Below are positions 1-12,340 of a stretch of DNA of 64,000 nt, piece by piece (the stretch's first letter is position 1; the number at the start of each line of letters is the position of its first letter). A program made the translations under genes and the position numbers. The notes under the pieces are model-generated. The model had not been told where the DNA came from. It did no database searches and saw nothing but the letters and a program-made list of their open reading frames with translations. This DNA is from Aphrophora alni (lineage: Eukaryota; Arthropoda; Insecta; Hemiptera; Aphrophoridae). The stretch is from positions 84,406,890 through 84,470,889 of the forward strand of contig OY740774.1 of assembly GCA_963513935.1 (NCBI GenBank), written 5' to 3'.

Positions 1-459
1 CTCTGTCTACAACATAAATAAATAAATAGAATTTAAGAAACGCGATACTACTCTGCAATGTAACATTTTTGGCTACTGACAAAACTTGAATAAATTGAGG
101 TTAAACATTTGGCAAAGTTTTCAAACGATGACAGTTTTTATTTATTCTGTTTATTGAACAAAGAAGCAACAGAGACAAGATGCAAGACGGAGATTGGCCA
201 CGTCTCCTCCGGAAAGGATCTCATAATATCTTTGTGTACAAAATGTGATGGAAATGAAAGCAAAGGATATAAATCTTGTTTGTCATCTTTTTGATCCTAA
301 ACGTTTCCTGTTTTGTAACAAAATATTCCTAAGCAGCTGATTGACCGACGCGTGGCGGGACTTCTTTTGTGGTTCAACTCTATTTCCGTTATTGAAATTG
401 CTATCATAAGGGTCACCGTGTTTTAAAAATTATCTTATATATAATTCAGCAAAGCCTAA
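1..459. other. Unassigned AT-rich DNA at the window edge
   Basis: No supported gene. A 61-codon plus-strand reading at 109-294 opens with TTG rather than ATG. It contains C-x2-C (LCTKCDG) and is a little richer in GC than its surroundings, so it could be a transposon fragment, but no family is recognised and no splice signals frame it. Confidence 0.4.
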
Positions 460-730
460 AAATGTTCGCTAAAAACTCCTCCGCGCCTAATCGACCTAAA
501 AAGATTGGGATGGTCTCATTGGAAAGCCTAGGGTATGAGGATCAATAGTATATATAGAACGTGACCGTATGACCTAACCCACTGTCATAAGGGAACTTTG
601 GCGGAGTTCTTAGCGATTACTCTATTCATTAATATTACTGGAATTCTACCGTGGCGATTTTAATGCGGTTTGTTTTAAACGAGTTAAATAAAATGCAGTT
701 TGTTTTGCAAAAAATTATGAAATGTAAATT
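460..730 (+). repeat. Dispersed repeat family F, copy 1
   Basis: Diverged direct repeat of 1120-1345. Shared landmarks in the same order are a GGGATGG..TTGGAAAG segment, a TATAGAACG-GACCGT segment, CCTAACC, AAGGGA, and a final segment with GCGATTTT / TTTGTTTTAAA. No open frame or clear terminal repeat is visible. It is probably an old non-autonomous transposon or a remnant of a local duplication. Confidence 0.6.
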
Positions 731-1119
731 TTATTTCGTTTTTATATTAATAAATACATTCACAAAAAATACAGTATTCTGGCATCAGTCACAAATCGCA
801 CCACAATCACTAATAATAAATTTGACGTGTTGGATTTTAAGTATGGATTGTTTTATTGGGTGCTAAGGTAACTTAATTTGTATGTAAAATATCAAAATAA
901 ATTTTAAAACACTTACTAAAACCTTTCACATTAGTCTATGCTACATCTCTTATTTTTGTGCTGAATAAAAAAAGTAATGGAGCTAATCAGCTGTTTTAAG
1001 TATGCATTACTAATCGGTTGCTATGATTACTAAATTTGAATGAAAAATCACAACATCAAGCTTAAGACACTCCAGGTTGTTTCATAATGCTTTATGCTAG
1101 GCCTAAACTATCTTTGTGC

Positions 1120-1345
1120 ACTAAAGAACTCCTCGACCATGCAACCTACAGGGATGGATATGTTCTCCTTGGAAAGCTTAGAGTATGAGAATAAAATGTA
1201 TAGAACGCGACCGTGTACCTAACCACGGCCACAAAGGGACTTTTACGGGTTTTTGGAGGCAACCCTATTAATGCTTATTTCTGTACATCTACCAGACCGA
1301 TTTTCCATGCGTTTTGTTTTAAATGAATATTTTTAAACCGTATGA
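1120..1345 (+). repeat. Dispersed repeat family F, copy 2
   Basis: Same orientation as 460-730, about 650 bp away. It keeps the GGGATGG, TTGGAAAGC, GAGTATGAG, TATAGAACGCGACCGTG and CCTAACC blocks. The roughly 390 bp between the two copies is not shared, so this looks like two insertions of one family rather than a simple tandem duplication. Confidence 0.6.
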
Positions 1346-1917
1346 AATGTCTTCCCTATTACACATACGTTAAAAATCTTCGCCTTAAAATTTTGTACTT
1401 TAAAATTAAAACAAAGGGGATACAAATCATGAAGACGTATCAATGTATGTATCAGTTGTAATTGTATCAAATAATTTGTAACTTTGATGCCAAAACGGGC
1501 AGTAAACGCATTTTAAAGTTAACTAAGTATTTTGTTTAGGAAAGTTTATTTGAAAAGAACAACTGATTGTAATCTTTATTTTTATTATTTGCTCTGTAAT
1601 GTTAGGAACATGTAACGAAAATTGTGTTTTGATTTTTGTATGCATTGAAATGTTTTCAGTGAATTATTTAACTTTTGGGTGCCTAATTTTAAAAAGAACG
1701 CCTACAATAGAAAAAAGGATGTGGAGATGATAATTGTTTATTATGTGTGTTTGTTTCCCTTTTTTATCTCTTTTTTTGGAACAAAAGGTTTATACAAAGA
1801 CATTAGACCACAGGCTGTAAGTTAAGTTGTTAATAATTGGCATCACAATGCTCTGTTTATAATTGGTGACCAAACTAATTTAAAGTTTTAAATAATTCAT
1901 TTTGTTTCTTATTACAG

Positions 1918-1966
1918 TCACCAGAAGAAAACAATCATAGTTGAAAAGCTTGGAAAAAATAAATAA
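1918..1966 (+). CDS. Weak candidate terminal exon (16 codons)
   Basis: A pyrimidine-rich acceptor (TTTTGTTTCTTATTACAG, ending at 1917) is followed by an open frame that reads HQKKTIIVEKLGKNK and stops at 1964-1966. The stop overlaps AATAAATAAA, which could serve as a polyadenylation signal. The exon is very short, no upstream partner was found and the protein is not recognised. Chance is a serious alternative. Confidence 0.2.
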
Positions 1967-2279
1967 ATGTATACATTTAATGTTAACAATTTATTTAAAG
2001 TTTACTACCTGTAAAACACACGATACTGTAAGCTTCTGTATTTTATTATCAACTCAAATATAATCCTCAGTTATCAAGACAAGAGTTTTGACATCAGAAC
2101 AAATTCACCTCAATATTATTCGTAAAAATAGAAATCACAAAAGCCACATCTTTCCATAGCCACTGTACGTGACATAATTCCATTCAGTGTCGCAAGTTGT
2201 GTTGGTTTAAAACTAGGGAGGAAAGTTTTTCTAACCTTTGTCCAATGATTTAAAATAACGTTTCATACCAAAATTTTAA

Positions 2280-2790
2280 AACAACTAGAAAAATTGTAAA
2301 CGCACTAAAATACAATAATTAATAGAACATAATAATACATCTATATATTGGTGATTACCTGCTGGTTAGGTAATAATAATTAGCAACTAGATTTACAATT
2401 AACTTTCCCATTACCTGTATATTAGTAAATCTTATTATTCTATATTAGTAAATAACATTACCCTTAAACAAATTCTATTTATAGGTACCAAAATAACAAA
2501 CTATTATTGACCACCGGCGTGTTTGGTAATTTGTATTAATGAGACGAGGAGGGACACTACATCCTCAATATTTTGTATGTAACTCTATATTCAATATACT
2601 AGAGATAGCCCGTAGCGATTGATGTCCTTCACGAGGACATGAGGACAAGAGAATTATTAAACAATAGAATTCATTCATTTTAACAATTAATTATACCGCT
2701 TCTCAATTTAACGTTACAGAAATTTTCAATTTGTAGGATGAGTACTCACATCCTACATGCAAGAATAACAAAGGGTTAATATACAATTTG
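2280..2790 (+). repeat. Dispersed repeat family A, copy 1 (satellite progenitor family)
   Basis: Long AT-rich element found in at least six places in the window. Left-arm landmarks are AATAATTAGCAAC, ATTTACAATTAAC and ACCACCGGCG. The core is GAGGAGGGACACTACATCC at 2545-2563. The right arm holds TCTCAATTTAA and ends near a hairpin with perfect 8-bp arms (GTAGGATG 2733-2740, CATCCTAC 2749-2756). No coding frame is seen. The core is the same sequence that is tandemly amplified from 52.12 kb onward. Termini are not fixed because no target duplication was recognised. Confidence 0.7.
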
Positions 2791-3435
2791 GTTTCATTCA
2801 GTTAAATCATATCTATCTAGTGAGAATCAAAAATAAATATAAACGTCATCCATTTCAATAAATAGAAAATTAATTTTATTTGTGTAATTGCTTTCAAATT
2901 ACTTTCGTCAACTTTTAATAAAGTTTAGAAACTTTTCAAGAAGTCTGACAACTATTTAAATCTTAACTGAATTTAACTTTTTAACAAAGTACTACGGGAA
3001 TTGTGCATAATTTAATTATCTTGTTTTTGACGTTTTTCTATGATTTTATTCTAATTTATTTGAAGGTTGATAGTTCATGACAACCAGCTTAATGAGAGTT
3101 GATGAGAAGTTAAATTTTATGAAAACAAGGTTAGTGAGTATTCATGAGGAACTAAACATTACTACCCGTCCTACTTAAACGAAATGAGTAGTTTTGGAAT
3201 AATTATTATATCTAATACAATATCACAATCAACGTTTTCGGAGAGATAGTAACAAATATTTTTGCTTAAAACACGATTTTCAGTGGTCAAGTGTCTTATA
3301 TATTGAAGAACGAAATTCATCTGAAATGTATGTAAATATCGATCAAATTCAGATTTTGTAACGAAATACAAATCTATTGATGACCATAATTATCGGAGAT
3401 CGATACCACTCACTGGTTCAGTATCGTGAGCAGTG
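2791..3435. other. AT-rich DNA without recognised features
   Basis: No supported gene, RNA or repeat. Short minus-strand readings here have no splice signals or codon bias that would support them. Confidence 0.4.
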
Positions 3436-3640
3436 GCGTGGAAAACTTGAGAAATCTACACCTTTATTAATGTAGATCTCCTCTTTCATATTTCCTATCC
3501 GGTCTCTCTTGACCAAATATTTTCCTCCTCCAACTTGGACGTTATTAGATATTGGAGCACTAGAAGTCTTTATTTTATGATCTCTTCTTCCTTTTTTATA
3601 AGACGATGATGACCGAGAGATTTTGGTTTTAAACAATGGG
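3436..3640 (+). repeat. Dispersed repeat family B, copy 1
   Basis: Shares an ordered set of short blocks with 9505-9760, 16480-16600 (inverted), 17470-17690 and 20830-20950. The blocks are CTCTTTCAT, TTTCCTATC-GGTCTCTCTTG, a CCAA-ATTTTCC-type segment, GACG-TATTAGATATT, and a final TTCTTCCTTTTTTATAAG / CGATGATGAC block shared most closely with the 9.5-kb copy. The overlapping ORFs are shadows. Probably an old non-autonomous element. Confidence 0.6.
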
Positions 3641-4239
3641 GGAAAATAGAAAAAAATAACAGAGGAATTACGAAACATGTTACCTAATTCCCAGTACTTT
3701 ACATTTACACTGTATAAGAAGTTTCCAACTTCTACATCAACTATAACTTTTCATTATACGGTTTACACTATTGACCGAAAGTACTTGGTAGAACTTCATT
3801 TTAATGAAAAAACAAACACAATATTTAGTAAATTCTACAATTTGATTGAGTCTTGCAATATGTTTGTTTTTTCATATTTAATTCTTTGAGATCAGTGAAT
3901 GCTAACAGCATAGCCAAGTACACATCGATTTAAGAGATGGAAGACCTTTGTTCATTGAACAAACTTTCTGAGACAAAACTGTAAGAGTAATAAACTACTT
4001 CCATTATATATAAATATCGATGGGTACAATGTGCTATCACTGTGATCCCAATGATTGGTGAATCACAATCACAAAGGAACGAACAAGCTACGTAAATTTC
4101 ATTATTTCTTTCAATTGGCTGTGTTTTGTTCAAGTGTACAGTATCTGTGTGCTGAATATTGTTGTGTCATAGACAGTAGCCATATTGGGTTTATAAGAAT
4201 GGTTTATTGAATGTACTAAAACATTCAAGTGGTGTACTG
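3641..4239. other. AT-rich DNA without recognised features
   Basis: Two short readings, 3677-3889 plus and 3930-4133 minus, show no recognisable domain and no splice context. Nothing else was supported. Confidence 0.4.
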
Positions 4240-4600
4240 CTCACAGAACCTCAAAACTCAAAGTGATACTAAAGATTCAACAGGTCGAGTGTAATCAAGC
4301 AGATAAAGAATTGCTCAATATGTTCTGACGTCACAGACACTTCATTTCAATTGAAGTTGCTTTCCATTTATTTTGCTGCGATAACATAACTTTGAATTAC
4401 CTGTAGTTCTATTTTATAGTGTTCGTATTTTGACTGCAAAGATATTTTATACATTCAAACAGTATAAATAAAATTATATTTTAGCATTTCTGTCTCTTGA
4501 CGGTTAGTTTTTAGTAGATATTTTTACGAACCTGTGATAAAATATTGTTATTGTGAAAATATGTTATGTTGAGGTTTATACTTTCAGGCACAACAATGAC
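4240..4600 (+). repeat. Dispersed repeat family E, copy 1
   Basis: Direct repeat of 7700-8050. Shared blocks in order are AAAGTGAT, ATTCAA-AGGT, GACGTCA..ACACTTCA, CTTTGAATTACCT, GTATTTTGACT, CAGTATAAAT, CTCTTGACGGTTAG and ACGAACCTGTGATAAAATA. The last two blocks are best conserved. No coding capacity is visible. Confidence 0.65.
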
Positions 4601-6572
4601 AAAAATTGTATTAACTATAAATGTTTGTTACAAAACACCTGGATACTAAAAAATATTACAATGCCTTTCTCGTGGACACCCATGTACAAAACTTAATAAA
4701 AAAAGTGAGAATAATAATTTAATTTACTGAATGTGTCTCAAATAAATTGGTATAGAAGGTGTCTCGTTTTTGTATTTTTTTAATTACAAATATATTTAAA
4801 TAGAATCTAAAATCTTTCACTTTTGTCCTCAACTGTCAAGAATGTTGTCATATTTTGTAATCAATTTTATGTATCAATTGCTCCATAAAAACAGAGATTT
4901 AAAGAAACAAATTGTTAACTTAACATATTTAAAACAATAATTTTAATGAATTATGTCTAAACTTACAGACCATGAATTTACTTTTTTTCTTTTTCATCAC
5001 CGTAGTAGGGTTCTCTCTCTTTTTTTCTTCTTATTTTCCCTTTTCTCCTATATTGATATTAGCGACGACTGACTTTAACACCAGTTGGGTTATTTAGTTT
5101 AGGGCTTCTTGATAGATTATGTTTTCTTAAGTTGGTAGTTGTTTTTCTTAAATAGTTGCTCATTGGCTTAGGCATTGGAATTGTTTGGGGTTTTAGAGGT
5201 TATCCTTACACCTAATTACCCATGCTACCTGTGAAGCATTTTCACTTTACATTCCCATTTTGCCAGCCGGGGTAACAGTAATGGATCGATATTACCCTGT
5301 TTAGATATATAATTTTGTTTGATATATTGAGACGGGTTTAGAATGCAGGTAACTTAAACTAAACTACTCCCCCCCACACGCTACCGACTAAAAGCCAATC
5401 AAACTACATGTACTATCAGTATACCGACATCTTTAAGAGTAGACAACACCGTATTCGTCAGGGTACTTGATCTGTGTTCCAACGTTAATACCCCCAAAAT
5501 GAACAGTTAAGAGCAGGGTATTATGGTCTAAAACCCTGAAGTAATTTTCATGTCAGTTCGGTTTAAAACAAAATTATCGTTAATACCTAAATACGATGGT
5601 CAAGCGGCCATAGTTTGGCCTAACAAGATTATATTTAGACCACGAGTGTACTCTAAAGGTTTGGTTTGTTAAAAGTAATTTTTATTTAATGTTAACCACT
5701 CATGTGAGCTGGTTGATTAATTAGTAATTTGTCATCCCTTACTTAGTTTTAGTGGTTGTGTCTAGAACAAGTCAGCTGCAAATAAGATCTAACTTCTAGC
5801 CATATCACTACGTTTCTATTAATGGTGTTTTAACCTAAAAGGATTTCTTCATTCCAATAAGTCTGAGAACTATTTCGTTACAAGTATGTTTTCCTACCTT
5901 CATTGAATTAGACGTGATGTGTTGACTGTGACACACTACCGCTATTAAACTTTATAGCATGGTTAAGGAAACAATCCAATTAATTCACGTACTTTCACAA
6001 ATTGTTAGCACAGTTCACAGAGTTCATAAATTTACATTAAAAATATAGACAAAATAAATACTGATAGCGCTTTGCCGTTGTTTTAACAAAATTAAACTAA
6101 ATAAGAGCGGACCATTGAGAGCAAATATGAATGTAACGTATTTTCAAAAGTCCATATTTTGCGAGCGTAGAACACAGGATTACTCGATTTTTTTTTGGTT
6201 CCTCTTCCTTTAGCTCCAAAATTTGTTTTATTATTAAAACCTCAATTTTAACAACAAAGATGTTTTTGAGCTTCATCTTGTGGGAGCTAAAAACCTAATT
6301 TAAAGTTATAAAGAAAATCCCGATATTTAGGCAAAGTACGCCTCCATATAAAATTTAAACTATATAGCATTTTAACCGACAACATTTGAAAAAAAAATCG
6401 TTTTTTCTCAGGCGTCTTTACCAAAGATATATTCAAGAAATAAATATATATTTCAATATTTTTTTCTCTTTTCACGTATAATTTTGTAGAGTTATTGAGG
6501 AATATAATTTTTGGTAATATTTTATTTTTTAGAAGAGTGTGTGAGATAGTTTAGACAGTTATAGCGTGATTG

Positions 6573-6575
<3 letters not shown>
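4601..6575. other. AT-rich intergenic or intronic DNA
   Basis: No supported gene. It contains a pyrimidine-rich tract around 4979-5050 and a somewhat more GC-balanced stretch at about 5215-5560 that may be an old transposon fragment, but I found no matching copy or coding frame. The reading at 6287-6475 minus is low-complexity. Confidence 0.4.

Positions 6576-6664
<89 letters not shown>
6576..6664. repeat. (GA)n microsatellite, about 44 dinucleotides
   Basis: Uninterrupted alternation of G and A for about 89 bp. GA repeats can bind GAGA-type factors in insects, but nothing nearby shows a regulatory role here. Confidence 0.97.
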
Positions 6665-6666
<2 letters not shown>

Positions 6667-7699
6667 AGTTACATCGTCATCATGTTAGAGGATATACTTC
6701 AACACTTGCTGATCAAGCACCCTTACTGTACCGTGTAGACAAGGTCTAAGCAATTTGTCAAGAGCTCTTGTCATGATATAATATTCAAGCACTAACTGCC
6801 TGGAATGGTTTAATCCATCTTTATTGCATAGATGTACTATTTTATCACCTGCGTGTGAAGACAATAACAAAATGTAATTACTCTGTGGGTGTAAAAACAA
6901 CATTTAAAACTAACTTTAAAAATTATTAATTTTTACTTTCACGCATATACAAAGTATAGACAATTATGTGATGATTAGAAATATCGCTGTTGTTCTTTTT
7001 ACAGAAATAGCAGTTTCCTCTGTATTAAAAAGAAAAGGTATTTAGTTGTGAATGAATCAATAGTTTTATTGGTCTTGTTGTACAAGACAACATAAATTTA
7101 CAAATAGCATTACAGGGGCAATAGAGATCTTTTGAGATGTGAAACAAAAGAAAAAAATCAAAACTCAAAGTACGAAAGAAAAAATAAATTCTATTGACAC
7201 CGAGTTAAATTATGTCACTCTATCGCCTTTACTGCCCAAATGGAGTTTACTTTTTTCATTCAAATATGGTATATAGGTACATATTGGACACATTTAAAGG
7301 TTTTAAACAAAATTTGCTGATAGCCTAAAATTTGGGCTAGCTACCATTGGATTAAAACTTAAAATTTAGAATATTTTAATAATTTACTTTTCATACTTTG
7401 ATCAAATTTTCTACAGGTTAGCAAATTTTCTCTATGGTATGAAACGAAACTAATTGATTTCGATCTCATAATAGTGGTGATTCATCAATTCTTGATCAAA
7501 AAAATAATAAAAATAATATATTCAATTTTCCTGTCAAGTATTAATGAAATATTACGATTAATAACCCAAACTGTACATTTATATAAAATACCTTTCTAGA
7601 TTAATTAACATATTTGAAGGTGGACTGTCTCCATTATTAAAATATAAAATATTATTTACACTGAACAAGCTTATAGACGAACGAAGCAAGGGAATGATG
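6665..7699. other. AT-rich DNA without recognised features
   Basis: A 72-codon minus reading at 6685-6903 has no recognisable motif. No RNA gene or terminal-repeat element was found. Confidence 0.4.
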
Positions 7700-8050
7700 T
7701 CTGCAGTTCATAGAATGAATGTCTGAAAGTGATGCTAACAATTCAATAGGTTGCGAGTAATCCTACAGAACTCCTCAAATGCGTAACAGAGAGGTAATAA
7801 ACTCTTACGTCAGGAACACTTCAATTCAATTGCTGTGGTGTAAAATATCTTTGAATTACCTATAGTTATCGTATTTTGACTATAACCAAGATACTTCACA
7901 CATCTCGTCAGTATAAATGAAAATATATTTTAGTATACCTCCCTCTTGACGGTTAGATTTTATACGAACCTGTGATAAAATACCGTTATTGTATACCCAT
8001 GTTATTGTGAGTCTTATAGATTTTCATAAAATTACGACAGGTGTACTAAA
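7700..8050 (+). repeat. Dispersed repeat family E, copy 2
   Basis: Same orientation as 4240-4600. The best conserved parts are CTTTGAATTACCT, CAGTATAAATGAAA, CTCTTGACGGTTAG and ACGAACCTGTGATAAAATA. This copy lacks part of the middle seen in copy 1 and has a short extra segment (AATGCGTAACAGAGAGG). Confidence 0.65.
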
Positions 8051-9424
8051 CTTTTATATCTACAAGTAATTGTTAAAGACCCAATTACACGTCCCGTACT
8101 ACAAATAAATTCTGTAAAACAATGCACTAACTTCCATCATAAACACTCACTAGATTTAGACCAAATAATAATAAAAAATTATATTTGTTCTCAAATAATA
8201 CGAGAATGAAAAAAGTAATTAATTTTATTTCTAAGTTTTTCCTATGTATTCCTTACGAGAGATAACTTGATATACAATATTATATAACTTAGTTCATCAA
8301 CATTATATGGAAAAAAAATTGTCTAGGCTAAAGTTCATTTTTGTTTTTTTTTTAATATTTTCACCAAAATTTGAACAAAATCGATAGATCCGATTTTTAC
8401 GTTGTTTATTGATATCTCTTAAACCGCAATTGTTTTTGAAATAATGTAAAGTAATTTGTTTGTGTTTTAGAGGTTACATTTTATCCGTGAACCCTTATTC
8501 CTGGGCAGTAATTTAATTTATTCTTGATTTTGCACACTACTTTGATTTGATGAGGGTTACTATTGGTTTGAAATTTTGTGAGGGTTAATGAATCCTCACC
8601 AAAATTTGAAAAAAAGATCATTATAGACGATTTTGAGAAATTCCTTTTTATTTCCAATATTATTAACACATTGGACATAAATATACACCTACACACAATA
8701 AAATAAATAACAAACTTAACAATATACAGTGGAATGATGGCTCTTAGAGTGGTGGTTTGGTACAATTATATACAGAATTGAAATCTACAAATTTTCTTTT
8801 TGTTTTATAGTCTTAACACACGGGATATGAACAAAAAACTGTTTTCAAAGGTGAAATTCATTGAGGAAATTAAATTGGAAATGATGGGAGACAGTTTTTT
8901 AAAAATATTTAACCAACTCTGTGAGTTGGTGAACTTTTGAACACTCAAGGATAAATGTAATTTACGATATAATTTTACTTGTGTTTATAAAGTCCAGTAG
9001 AATTACAATGTTGGTTAATGTCAGTTATTAATATCAGATATCCAGAGAAAGTTATGTTGTTTTATTGGGTTGAAATTTTTTGGTTTTGTTTGATCTGTAG
9101 CAACCATTAAATTAAGTTCATAATGGCAAGTTACAATAGATTTTGTAAAAGGGGTTGTGTTGTGTGAGAATATATGAAATTCACCCCATGACGTATACAA
9201 ACAACGAATAATTCCTGTCTTCTACCCAACTTTTAACTTCTTTACAAACCACCGTTTATATACATTGGGGCTTCCTCCTCCTAATTTACGATATTGAAGG
9301 CTTCAATCTTCTTATCACCATTATTGTTTACTCATCACAATACCCTTAAACATTTCAGATTAAATCTAATACAACTGCAGCTGCCACCAGAAGGTTGTAA
9401 ACAATGTTTTATACTAGAAGTAGT
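8051..9424. other. AT-rich DNA without recognised features
   Basis: The 94-codon minus reading at 8481-8765 shows no domain and no splice-site pair. No gene is called. Confidence 0.4.
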
Positions 9425-9450
9425 GTATATATATATATATATATATATAT
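9425..9450. repeat. (TA)n microsatellite
   Basis: About 13 TA dinucleotides in a row. Confidence 0.9.
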
Positions 9451-9504
9451 CCATAAATCTCTGGCGACCCACTTTCCAGCAGATTTTACAATTAAATTTA
9501 TCAC

Positions 9505-9760
9505 AAGACTTAAACTGGAACTCCTCTCAGGATCTCAGTTGAGTGAGAACGGATTTGACAATCCCGAAAGCTCTGGCTGGATCTACACATTTTTTTGTAG
9601 TCTTGTGTTAAATCCCTCCTCTTCTTCTTTCCTATCAGATCTCTCTTGTTATTTTCAGATATTGACGCTACTAGAGAATTCGGAAACTAGAGTTCTTTAC
9701 TTTACGTCCTTTTCTTCCTTTTTTAATAAGGCGATGATGACTGAGGGTTTTACTTTTTAA
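9505..9760 (+). repeat. Dispersed repeat family B, copy 2
   Basis: The longest copy of family B. It shares GGATCTACA with the 17.47-kb copy. It shares the CCTATCAG-TCTCTCTTG, TTTTCTTCCTTTTTTA and CGATGATGACTGAGG blocks with the 3.44-kb copy. The 118-codon plus reading 9404-9760 runs through the element and a TA repeat, so it is treated as a shadow. Confidence 0.6.
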
Positions 9761-10459
9761 AGAATAACAAAAAATTAACAGGATCTTTGAATATCGTATA
9801 ATTAAAAAAAAAAAAAAAACTGTTTCGTGTTATTTCTAAATAAAAATTATTCAAAGCAAAGCAGTTTTATGAAGGGAGATAAGCTCGTTTACCCTGAGGA
9901 GCAGTCAACTGTAAACAGGCGTTCTTTGCTTTCATTTATAACATTCCTTTCAAAAGCCATTTTTATAATTCTCACATATAAGTAGCAGAGAGAAATTTCT
10001 GTGACTCGTCAAAAATAAAGTTTGAGTTTTTTTGTTGATTTATCTATTTTCGAGGCAACTTGAGCTCTTAAATAATTTGTTTTTGGAATGACTTAAGTCT
10101 GTCGGGTGTGAAATTTGTAATATTCTACGGCCAAAATGATTGAAATAATATTAGGAAATTTTGGTAACTGGTCTTTTTTGCACATATATGTATTTATATG
10201 CCGGCGGTCCATGTTGTATTTTGTGTTTCGACAATTATTTCTCAAATATTATTTTCTTTTAATTTATATTCAGCACACGTGTATGCACACTCTTATCATT
10301 TAATCAAAATGTACGTAATTTGGTAGAAGAAATTATAAATGAAATTAGGTCTTTTAAGATTTTGGCGATTTATTGTTTTCTAACCTCTGAACTGCTATTT
10401 TTGTCGAAATAACGAATAATAAGATTTTTGCCAAACTTTCATCAAATTCGTTAGAGCCC

Positions 10460-10496
<37 letters not shown>

Positions 10497-11370
10497 GAAA
10501 TTTTAGTATTTGTTTTTTGGCAGTCATCCAAAATAAAATTATGCTTTTTATAATAGTCGCAATATATCTACACACAAAGTTTGATAGAAATCGGTGTACT
10601 GTTTTGCACAAACTATAGATAGACATAACTACAAAAACAGTTTTTTGTGCTCAGAGACACCAAAAAAAATTTTTCGTTAATAAAAGTAAAATTTACTATT
10701 TTCTTAAAATTGACTAACGATGTGGATCTAATTTAGCTAAAATATTCTCTCCAAGAACCAAATAAATAGTTAGTAGTACCCATCTTTGAGGTTTGGGAGT
10801 TCCAAAAAAAATTTTATAGCTGTTAAAAATACAAAGTTGTAAAAAATAGCTTTAATTCAAAACTAAAGAGCCGGGTCACATATAAAAGAAATTTACGGTG
10901 AAGAAATAATTCAATATAAATTTTTTAATGAACCTTAATATTTGACCATTAAAACACCTGATTACGTTCAAATATGATTTAGGAAGATGTTGTGTACAAG
11001 CTAAGCAAACTAATGCTCTATGTATATATTAAAAAAAAATAATATTGTTTTCACTTTTTTAAATTCTATCAAGGGCCCTTGTATACTATAAGAAGATCAT
11101 GGGCGAGAATTCACTTGTAATGTTTTTATTTTTTCACTTTTAAGTAGAAATAAATTATTTTATATTAATTTTGTCTTTGGTTTTGTGTGAGAAAGTTTGT
11201 GCATGGTTTTTAAACAATTTATTTATTTAGCGGTAGTTTAGTATAATAACTCTACTAACTGTGATGTCACATAATAATGAATAATAGTTACCTTTACTTA
11301 CATTCACTGCCTGTAAGATTCCTTATCTCTTCTAATCAAAGTCCAACTGTATTGTTACTTCCAGTCTTCC
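9761..11370. other. AT-rich DNA with oligo(A) tracts
   Basis: Contains A tracts at about 9784-9800 and 10465-10494. The second could be the tail of a retroposed copy, but no flanking target duplication or coding remnant was recognised. No gene is supported. Confidence 0.4.
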
Positions 11371-11382
11371 AACATTCTGACA

Positions 11383-11582
11383 GTATAAAGCGTAACTCTG
11401 CGGTGTGCGTTCGGTTTTAGGTTATGTTTTCATTTGTTTTATTAAACGTGTATAAGAGTAGTTTTACCTGTAAAGTGTGTATAATTGCGTATAATGTGTA
11501 TTGTGTTACTTTAATGTATTGGTTTGGTGTTTGTTTTAAAGTTACAGATTGTTTTGATGTTCTGGATTGCTTTAATTTCAAG
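11383..11582 (+). promoter_or_regulatory. Weak candidate promoter, 5' leader and splice donor
   Basis: TATAAAG at 11383-11389 is followed by a short GC-richer stretch. A non-coding leader of about 170 bp then ends at a strong donor-like CAA|GTAAGT near 11582. The arrangement resembles a TATA-type promoter with a non-coding first exon. A plus-strand candidate exon with an acceptor lies at 11926. All signals are short and could be coincidental in AT-rich DNA. Confidence 0.2.
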
Positions 11583-11992
11583 TAAGTATTCCTATACCTA
11601 GACTATATTACCATTTGTTTTGTAATCTGTGTTTTCAAGCTTTCGTTCATTAACCATGATATATATAGTTAATATATTAAGGTTTGGCAATAATAATAAC
11701 TGCCAATGAAATTAACATAATGCTTGCCCAGCATAGCCTTGTTTGAAACCTAAAAATTAGTGTTTCAATTAATTTGGAATATAGACCTAATTAGAGATAT
11801 CAGGTTTTAGTAAAATATTTGTATTAATTTTTGGCGAAATATTGAATAATTTTCTTGTTCAACAAGATTGGTTTAACCGTTTTTGTTTAGTCGTTTTCCG
11901 TTCTGATTGTTCCTACGTTTTGTAGAACTGGATGCATCACTATTACAAAAAGAAGAGGAAAGAGCTTACATCCTTGGCGCACTACAGTTGTC

Positions 11993-12340
11993 GGGTCTTT
12001 TCTATTATACGACCGCATGGCTCAAATTATTTTCTATACTAACAGAATGAAAATAAAGTAGGTTTTCTCACCTCAATTAATGAAATCATCTATAAAATAA
12101 ATGGTTTTATTGTTTTTCACAAAACACACAAATATACAAAATAGAAAAACACACTAACACTAACTAATTACATGTGAACGTTTTTATGACGTTTACACTT
12201 CTGGTTAGGTCTGCGTTAGGTTAGGTTAGGTTAGGTTTTACACTTCTGGTGGCCAAAATACTTCAATATCTTTGATAAATAGTCACACAACTAGTAAATA
12301 AAATAATTTGAGCCATGCGATCGTATAATAGAAAAGACCC
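11993..12340. mobile_element. 348-bp inverted-repeat DNA transposon (MITE)
   Basis: The termini form an inverted repeat of about 50 bp. The left end starts GGGTCTTTTCTATTATACGA and the right end is its near-perfect complement, ending in GACCC. The arms differ by one base in the first 41. The element is flanked by a perfect 8-bp direct repeat, CAGTTGTC, at 11985-11992 and 12341-12348. There is no coding capacity, so it must have been mobilised in trans. An 8-bp target duplication is typical of hAT, Merlin and P-type elements. The GGGTC terminus does not match the common hAT terminus, so the superfamily is left open. High arm identity suggests recent activity. Confidence 0.9.
12192..12250 (+). 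repeat. Telomere-like (TTAGG)4 block inside the MITE
   Basis: Four perfect TTAGG units at 12216-12235, plus one more at 12205-12209, lie between two direct copies of a 14-bp sequence, TTTACACTTCTGGT (12192-12205 and 12237-12250). TTAGG is the ancestral insect telomere repeat. The block is internal to the transposon and not at a chromosome end. Confidence 0.85.

Noticed and set aside
109..294. 61-codon ORF with C-x2-C as a gene
   Set aside because: Non-ATG start, no splice signals and no recognised domain. It is mentioned only as a possible transposon scrap.
9404..9760. 118-codon plus ORF as a gene
   Set aside because: It begins in a TA microsatellite and runs through family B. Other copies of the family do not keep the frame.
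12216..12235. TTAGG block as a true telomere
   Set aside because: Only four units, internal to a transposon with target duplications on both sides.
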